Under the pieces are notes generated by a model that saw only the letters and a list, made by a program, of their open reading frames with translations, did no database searches and had not been told where the DNA came from. This document shows positions 60,026 through 64,000 of a stretch of DNA of 64,000 nucleotides, one piece after another. Position 1 is the first letter of the stretch. Each line of letters opens with the position of its first letter. This DNA is from Pseudomonas denitrificans (nom. rej.) (GTDB taxonomy: Bacteria; Pseudomonadota; Gammaproteobacteria; Pseudomonadales; Pseudomonadaceae): positions 4,812,501-4,876,500 of the forward strand of contig NZ_CP043626.1 in the NCBI RefSeq assembly GCF_008807415.1. Direction: 5' to 3'. A program made the position numbers and the translations under genes.

Positions 60026-60151
60026 GCGCGGGGCTCCTTGCTGCAACGCCCTGAAGAGTCTAGGCCGAAATGCCTTTTCCACACCCTACAAGGAGCCCGA
60101 CCGGCATCACGCCGACCTTTAGTCGTGCGTGGCGCCGGCGCCTTCAGGCGG

Positions 60152-62089
<1,938 letters not shown>

Positions 62090-62136
62090 GGGGGTAACTC
62101 CTTTCATGGGCGTCCACCCAGCCTAGGAAGCGCTTT

Positions 62137-62161
62137 TGTAGGAGCGCGCTTGCCAGCGAAC
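62137..62161. repeat. Partial REP element, repeat family B
   Basis: TGTAGGAGCGCGCTTGCCAG... has the same first 13 bases as the other family B copies, then diverges; the right arm is missing. Confidence 0.6.
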
Positions 62162-62202
62162 GGGATTAGGAGCATTCGCCAACGGTACAGATTCTGCCAC
62201 CT

Positions 62203-62251
62203 TGTAGGAGCGCGCCATGCGCGCGATCGCGGGCATGTCCCGCTCCTACAG
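62203..62251. repeat. REP element, repeat family B, copy 2
   Basis: 49 bases starting TGTAGGAGCGCGCC and ending CGCTCCTACAG, 47 of 49 identical to 57661-57709, in the same orientation. It lies between recQ and pckA, just behind the partial copy. Confidence 0.85.
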
Positions 62252-62270
62252 GACTCTACCGGCGCAAATG

Positions 62271-62292
62271 AAAAAGCCGCCCGAAGGCGGCT
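62271..62292 (-). terminator. Terminator of pckA
   Basis: AGCCGCC (62275-62281) pairs with GGCGGCT (62286-62292) around CGAA (read UUCG on the transcript), and AAAAA (62271-62275) gives the T run on the minus strand. It starts 19 bases after the pckA stop. Confidence 0.9.
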
Positions 62293-62311
62293 CTTTCCAG
62301 AACGGGCTCGC

Positions 62312-63853
62312 TTACAGCTGCGGGCCGGCGTTCTTGATGGCGTCGCTCACGTCGAACTTCTGGAAGTTGTCGATGAACTTGGTGGCCAGGCCCTTGGCGG
62401 CTTCGTCGTAGGCAGCCTTGTCTTCCCAGGTGTTGCGCGGGTTGAGCAGGACGGTGTCGACGCCCGGAACGGCCTTGGGCACGTCCAGGTTGATGATGTC
62501 CAGGTGCTCGGTCTCGGCGCCGATCAGAGCACCGCTCTGGATGGCGGCGATCACGCCACGGGTGGTCGGGATGTTGAAGCGTTTGCCGACGCCGTAGCCA
62601 CCACCGGTCCAGCCGGTGTTGACCAGGTAGACCTTGGAGCCGAAGGCCTTGATGCGCTTGATCAGCAGCTCGGCGTAGACGCCAGCCGGACGCGGGAAGA
62701 ACGGTGCGCCGAAGCAGGTGGAGAAGGTCGACTTGATGCCGCCGCCCGAACCCATTTCGGTGGAACCGACCAGCGCGGTGTAGCCGGACAGGAAGTGGTA
62801 GGCCGCCTGCTCGTTGTTCAGGATCGACACCGGCGGCAGTACGCCGGTCAGGTCGCAGGTCAGGAAGATCACGGCGTTCGGTTCGCCGCCGAGGTTCTGC
62901 TCGGAACGCTTCTCGACGTTTTCCAGCGGGTAGGCCGCGCGGGAGTTCTGGGTCAGGCTGTCATCGGCGTAGTCCGGAGTGCGGTTTTCGTCGAGGACGA
63001 CGTTTTCCAGCACGGCGCCGAACTTGATGGCTTTCCAGATCACCGGCTCGTTCTTCTCGGACAGGTCGATGCACTTGGCATAGCAACCGCCTTCAATGTT
63101 GAAGACAACGCCTTCGCCCCAGCCGTGCTCGTCGTCGCCGATCAGGTAGCGGCTTTCGTCGGCGGACAGGGTGGTCTTGCCGGTGCCCGACAGGCCGAAG
63201 AACAGGGTCACGTCGCCCGCTTCGCCGATGTTGGCGGCGCAGTGCATCGGCAGCACGTCTTTTTCCGGCAGCAGGTAGTTCTGCACGCCGAACATGGCCT
63301 TCTTCATCTCACCGGCGTAGCGCATGCCGGCGATCAGCACCTTCTTCTGGGCGAAGTTGAGGATCACGCAGCCATCGGAGTTGGTGCCGTCACGCTCGGG
63401 CACGCACTCGAAGTTGGCGACGTTGAGAACCTGCCACTCTTCGCGGCCGGCCGGGTTGTACTGCTCGGGCTCGATGAACAGCGCACGGCCGAACAGGTTC
63501 TGCCAGGCGGTAGCGGTGGTCATCTTCACGGCCAGGTAGTGGTCGTGGGCCGAACCTACATGAACGTGGGAAACGAAATGGTCCTGGGCGTCATTGAAGG
63601 CCTGGACACGGTCCCACAGGGCATCGAACTTGTCGGCCGGGAACGGACGGTTGATGGCGCCCCATGCGATGGAATCCTTGCTGCCCGGCTCTTCGACGAT
63701 GAAACGGTCGGCAGGCGAGCGGCCGGTGCGGTGGCCGGTTTTCACCACGAGCGAGCCGTTGTCGGCGAGTTCGCCTTCGCCGCGGCGAATGGCTTCTTCC
63801 ACCAGTTGGGCAACGCTGATATCGGTGTAAACGGCTTTATTGGCTTGCGTCAT
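62312..63853 (-). CDS. pckA: Phosphoenolpyruvate carboxykinase (ATP)
   Basis: A 513-residue gluconeogenic enzyme converting oxaloacetate and ATP to PEP, CO2 and ADP. Motifs: [29 protein letters not shown] with the metal-binding Lys region, the kinase-1a loop [21 protein letters not shown], and [30 protein letters not shown]. Length is typical of the ATP-dependent class. The ATG at 63853 is preceded by GGGGAC. It is the last gene seen and the expected PAO1 neighbour of this region. Confidence 0.96.
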   Translation of the reverse strand: MTQANKAVYTDISVAQLVEEAIRRGEGELADNGSLVVKTGHRTGRSPADRFIVEEPGSKDSIAWGAINRPFPADKFDALWDRVQAFNDAQDHFVSHVHVGSAHDHYLAVKMTTATAWQNLFGRALFIEPEQYNPAGREEWQVLNVANFECVPERDGTNSDGCVILNFAQKKVLIAGMRYAGEMKKAMFGVQNYLLPEKDVLPMHCAANIGEAGDVTLFFGLSGTGKTTLSADESRYLIGDDEHGWGEGVVFNIEGGCYAKCIDLSEKNEPVIWKAIKFGAVLENVVLDENRTPDYADDSLTQNSRAAYPLENVEKRSEQNLGGEPNAVIFLTCDLTGVLPPVSILNNEQAAYHFLSGYTALVGSTEMGSGGGIKSTFSTCFGAPFFPRPAGVYAELLIKRIKAFGSKVYLVNTGWTGGGYGVGKRFNIPTTRGVIAAIQSGALIGAETEHLDIINLDVPKAVPGVDTVLLNPRNTWEDKAAYDEAAKGLATKFIDNFQKFDVSDAIKNAGPQL

Positions 63854-64000
63854 GTGGGTCCCCGTCGGCCGAAGCCGAGTCCTCCAAACATTGCGTAGTG
63901 ACTTCTGATTCCCACTACCGCGGAAAAAAGTCGCGGGATTATGCCAGAAAAGAACTGTTCTCGTGCAGCCTCTGATCTGGCGAGAGCGCCATTGGTTCGG
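63854..64000 (-). promoter_or_regulatory. pckA upstream region
   Basis: Read on the minus strand, CATAAT (in GGCATAATCCC, about 63939-63945) is a possible -10. Upstream of it AGAACAGTTCT (63951-63961) is an 11-base perfect palindrome that may be an operator. Downstream, CCGCG/CGCGG (63918-63922/63932-63936) is a small hairpin in the leader. Functions are inferred from position only. Confidence 0.4.

Overview
The window looks like a chromosome segment of a Pseudomonas from the P. aeruginosa side of the genus (P. nitroreducens/citronellolis/knackmussii-like would fit). The evidence is high GC with strongly GC3-biased codons, the order dctBD - arcDABC - fabY ... acyl-CoA dehydrogenase - 3-hydroxyacyl-CoA dehydrogenase - lysR - nitroreductase - pckA, which I recall from P. 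aeruginosa PAO1, and typical Pseudomonas REP-type repeats. Species assignment is inference from memory; no search was run.

Region 1 (1-13549) is the right-hand part of a temperate prophage. It starts inside a P2-type gpD tail gene. A leftward operon follows, read from the immunity repressor and ending at a terminator: repressor, exported protein, three-TM protein, 37-residue polyproline peptide. Divergently come a Cox-like regulator, a YmfL-like protein, an Ogr-type zinc finger, a large primase/helicase, a run of small early genes, a PP-loop protein, a HicA-like protein, a DUF4224 protein and a tyrosine integrase. The prophage ends in a 45-nt tRNA-Thr(TGT) 3' fragment (att site). Five early genes are each preceded by a stem-loop whose stem sequence differs but whose hexaloop (CGGCAA) and downstream ribosome-binding block are nearly invariant. 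This is the most novel-looking signal in the window.

Region 2 (13897-28012) is a surface-polysaccharide cluster. It holds a GT2 glycosyltransferase, rmlBDAC for dTDP-L-rhamnose, the ABC exporter wzm/wzt (Wzt with a C-terminal sugar-binding domain), a 1155-residue GT2-GT4 fusion, an epimerase, a second GT2, and a methyltransferase with a kinase-like middle and a terminal coiled coil. The last resembles the chain-terminating WbdD type. Together they could make, cap and export a rhamnose-containing O polysaccharide.

Region 3 (28137-36834) holds the C4-dicarboxylate two-component pair dctB/dctD and the arginine deiminase operon arcDABC. A good sigma-54 promoter lies downstream of dctD, but the transporter genes expected there (dctPQM in PAO1) are absent. 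An Anr-type box precedes arcD.

Region 4 (37044-64000) is mostly housekeeping: fabY, an HDOD protein, a PfpI-like protein, rlmI, ilvD, a stand-alone type IV pilin, an NCS2 purine permease, a YfcE-like phosphoesterase, a DUF2868/DUF3482 pair, two tandem paralogous exported proteins, folA, a double zinc ribbon protein, a beta-oxidation pair with a divergent LysR regulator, a nitroreductase, a Baeyer-Villiger-type monooxygenase, a RecQ-family helicase and pckA. Several intergenic palindromic repeats separate these units.
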